Source: Pseudo-nitzschia pungens | Taxonomy: Eukaryota > Bacillariophyta > Bacillariophyceae > Bacillariales > Bacillariaceae | Assembly: GCA_037355855.1 (NCBI GenBank) | Contig: CM074758.1 | Location: 407,001 to 471,000 of the forward strand | DNA length: 64,000 bases | Direction: 5' to 3' | Shown here: positions 62,762 through 64,000 of the stretch, one piece after another | Layout: each line of letters opens with the position of its first letter | Numbering within the stretch: position 1 is the first letter of the stretch | Notes under the pieces: model-generated | Database searches by the model: none | What the model was told of the DNA's origin: nothing | The model's input: only the letters and a program-made list of their open reading frames with translations | Translations under genes and position numbers: made by a program

Positions 62762-64000
62762 ATTTCGATATCGATCGATCCGTTTCCATCTGCTGCTTCT
62801 CGGCTGCTTCTCAGCTCCGTTCTCTCTCTCAACCAATTACCCAAGATCAACATTTCCATCCAAGACAGTGGCAATAGTCTGCAACTGTGATGCCGTTCGT
62901 TACCATCTTGCACACGATTGCCGTTGCGGAGAGAGCAACATTATGGAACGCCGTCCCCCGTGAAGCAAGTTGCGAACACCAAAAATGTGTTTTTAAAAAA
63001 AAAAAAGTTTCGCAAGGTACGTACCGTAGTAAGATTTACCGGTACTCAAACAAGGAGTTTCCAATCACAAAACAGGATGCTATGAGGCTATAATAATACT
63101 TCGTAGTAATTTACTACTATTTCTTACAGAGAGAATTTTTTATTTATGGTGTGTTCACTGTTCACCTTCCCGGCACGTTCGACTTTCTTTCGTCGCGCAG
63201 CGGACCGGTCTCGATCTCAAAATTGTTATCGGACTCGTAACCTTTTTTAAAAAAGATAAGTTACCGGTAGTAAAGTTGGAACAAGCTCCGAGAAGAAGAA
63301 GAAGACCGATCGAAGGAAAGATTGTTGTTTTTTGCATGTTTCCGACGTCATAACATTACTGGACTACAATAACCTTAATCGTAATTACCTGGTAGTAAAT
63401 CTTACTCGTAACTAACTTACTCATACTACCGGTACGTACAGTAATTCTTAAAACAAGTGTCCCCCAGGGGTGATAATAGACAGGGGTGCGCATCGATGCG
63501 CACTCTAGCACAAAAACTTCGTTCAAATCAAAAAAAAAAAATCCCCCATGCGTGCACAAATAACAAAAAACTGTCCTCATTTTTCTTTCCTATATTTATT
63601 TTTAACTAACAAACACTAGTTAAAATACCTTAACTTCAGATAGTAATAACTTCATCAAAAATCAATCCTAATCTTTATTTCAAATACCTACAATAGTTTA
63701 AAGTGTTTTAAACAAGAATATTCAATAAAAGTCAGGTTTTGAATGAGTCTAAAGTCATCTATTACTGATACAAAATTGAAGGCCATTTTTAGGCTTTTTT
63801 CGCGGAAGATACCCTTAATAGGTATGAAACATATGATTGATTTAGTTCGTAAATTAATTTCATTAATTAATTTGAACATTCCAGCCACTACCGGTACTAC
63901 TAAGCTTACCACTACTAACACCACTAGTACCACTAACATTACCACCAATACTAACACTACTACCAATACTAACACTACTACCAATACTACTGTTAGAATA
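62762..64000. other. AT-rich intergenic DNA to the right edge
   Basis: No gene is supported. Motifs of TACCGGTA/TAACCTTA type occur at 63015-63050, 63255-63265 and 63365-63430. A degenerate (ACTACCAAT/ACC)n tract runs from about 63890 to the end and continues beyond the window; the minus-strand Val/Leu-rich frame over it is an artefact of the repeat. Confidence 0.55.

Noticed and set aside
1..64000. tRNA, rRNA and small RNA genes
   Set aside because: I looked for T-arm words (GGTTCGAATCC type) with a matching acceptor stem and found only chance hits inside coding sequence (e.g. near 2583 and 61243). A covariance-model scan would be decisive.

Overview
The window looks like nuclear DNA of a diatom, most likely a raphid pennate. 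Evidence: GT-AG spliced genes spaced by AT-rich, repeat-filled DNA; serial helicase-associated (HA) repeats without a helicase; a PSxxPS-repeat secreted protein; a bZIP factor with the NRRSAFQSR basic region; degenerate DUF4116-like repeats; and many asparagine-, aspartate- and serine-rich disordered proteins. The species cannot be fixed from sequence alone.

Layout. 0.7-3.8 kb (-): CPBP/CAAX-type intramembrane protease with four copies of an unrecognised repeat at its N-terminal side. 5.4-5.7 kb (-): small two-helix membrane protein broken by one base in a C run. 6.9-9.9 kb (+): large disordered acidic protein. 10.7-12.5 kb: DUF4116-like repeat array with a 164-bp hairpin-bearing tandem core. 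16.1-17.1 kb (+): complex I subunit NDUFB10, one intron. 17.1-23.2 kb: gene-poor, repeat-rich. 23.2-28.75 kb (+): P4-ATPase phospholipid flippase, five or six exons, with at least six single-base frame disruptions. 30.6-32.3 kb (+) and 32.5-35.1 kb (-): convergent type II membrane proteins of sulfotransferase-like fold, the second with two tandem domains of which one has lost its PAPS loop. 35.1-37 kb: several repeat families. 37-39 kb (+): HA-repeat protein. 41.3-44.2 kb (+): secreted PSxxPS plus beta-roll protein. 45-46.75 kb (-): MFS transporter, three exons. 49.7-51.7 kb (+): bZIP factor. 54-56 kb (+): Qa-SNARE-like protein without membrane anchor. 57.5-59.9 kb (+): papain-family protease. 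60-62.5 kb: small single-pass protein, secreted Cys-rich protein (-) and short coiled-coil protein (-).

The genes do not form a pathway. Many act at membranes, in the secretory route or outside the cell (flippase, SNARE, two sulfotransferase-like proteins, MFS carrier, secreted protease, Cys-rich protein, adhesin-like protein), but that may be chance. The strongest leads are the PSxxPS plus YadA-like beta-roll fusion, the anchorless Qa-SNARE, the catalytic plus degenerate sulfotransferase tandem, the protease with new repeats, the hairpin array built from DUF4116 pieces, and the one-directional single-base excesses that break three otherwise well-conserved genes. The last point most simply suggests homopolymer errors in the assembly, but +1 frameshifting and pseudogenisation must be tested.
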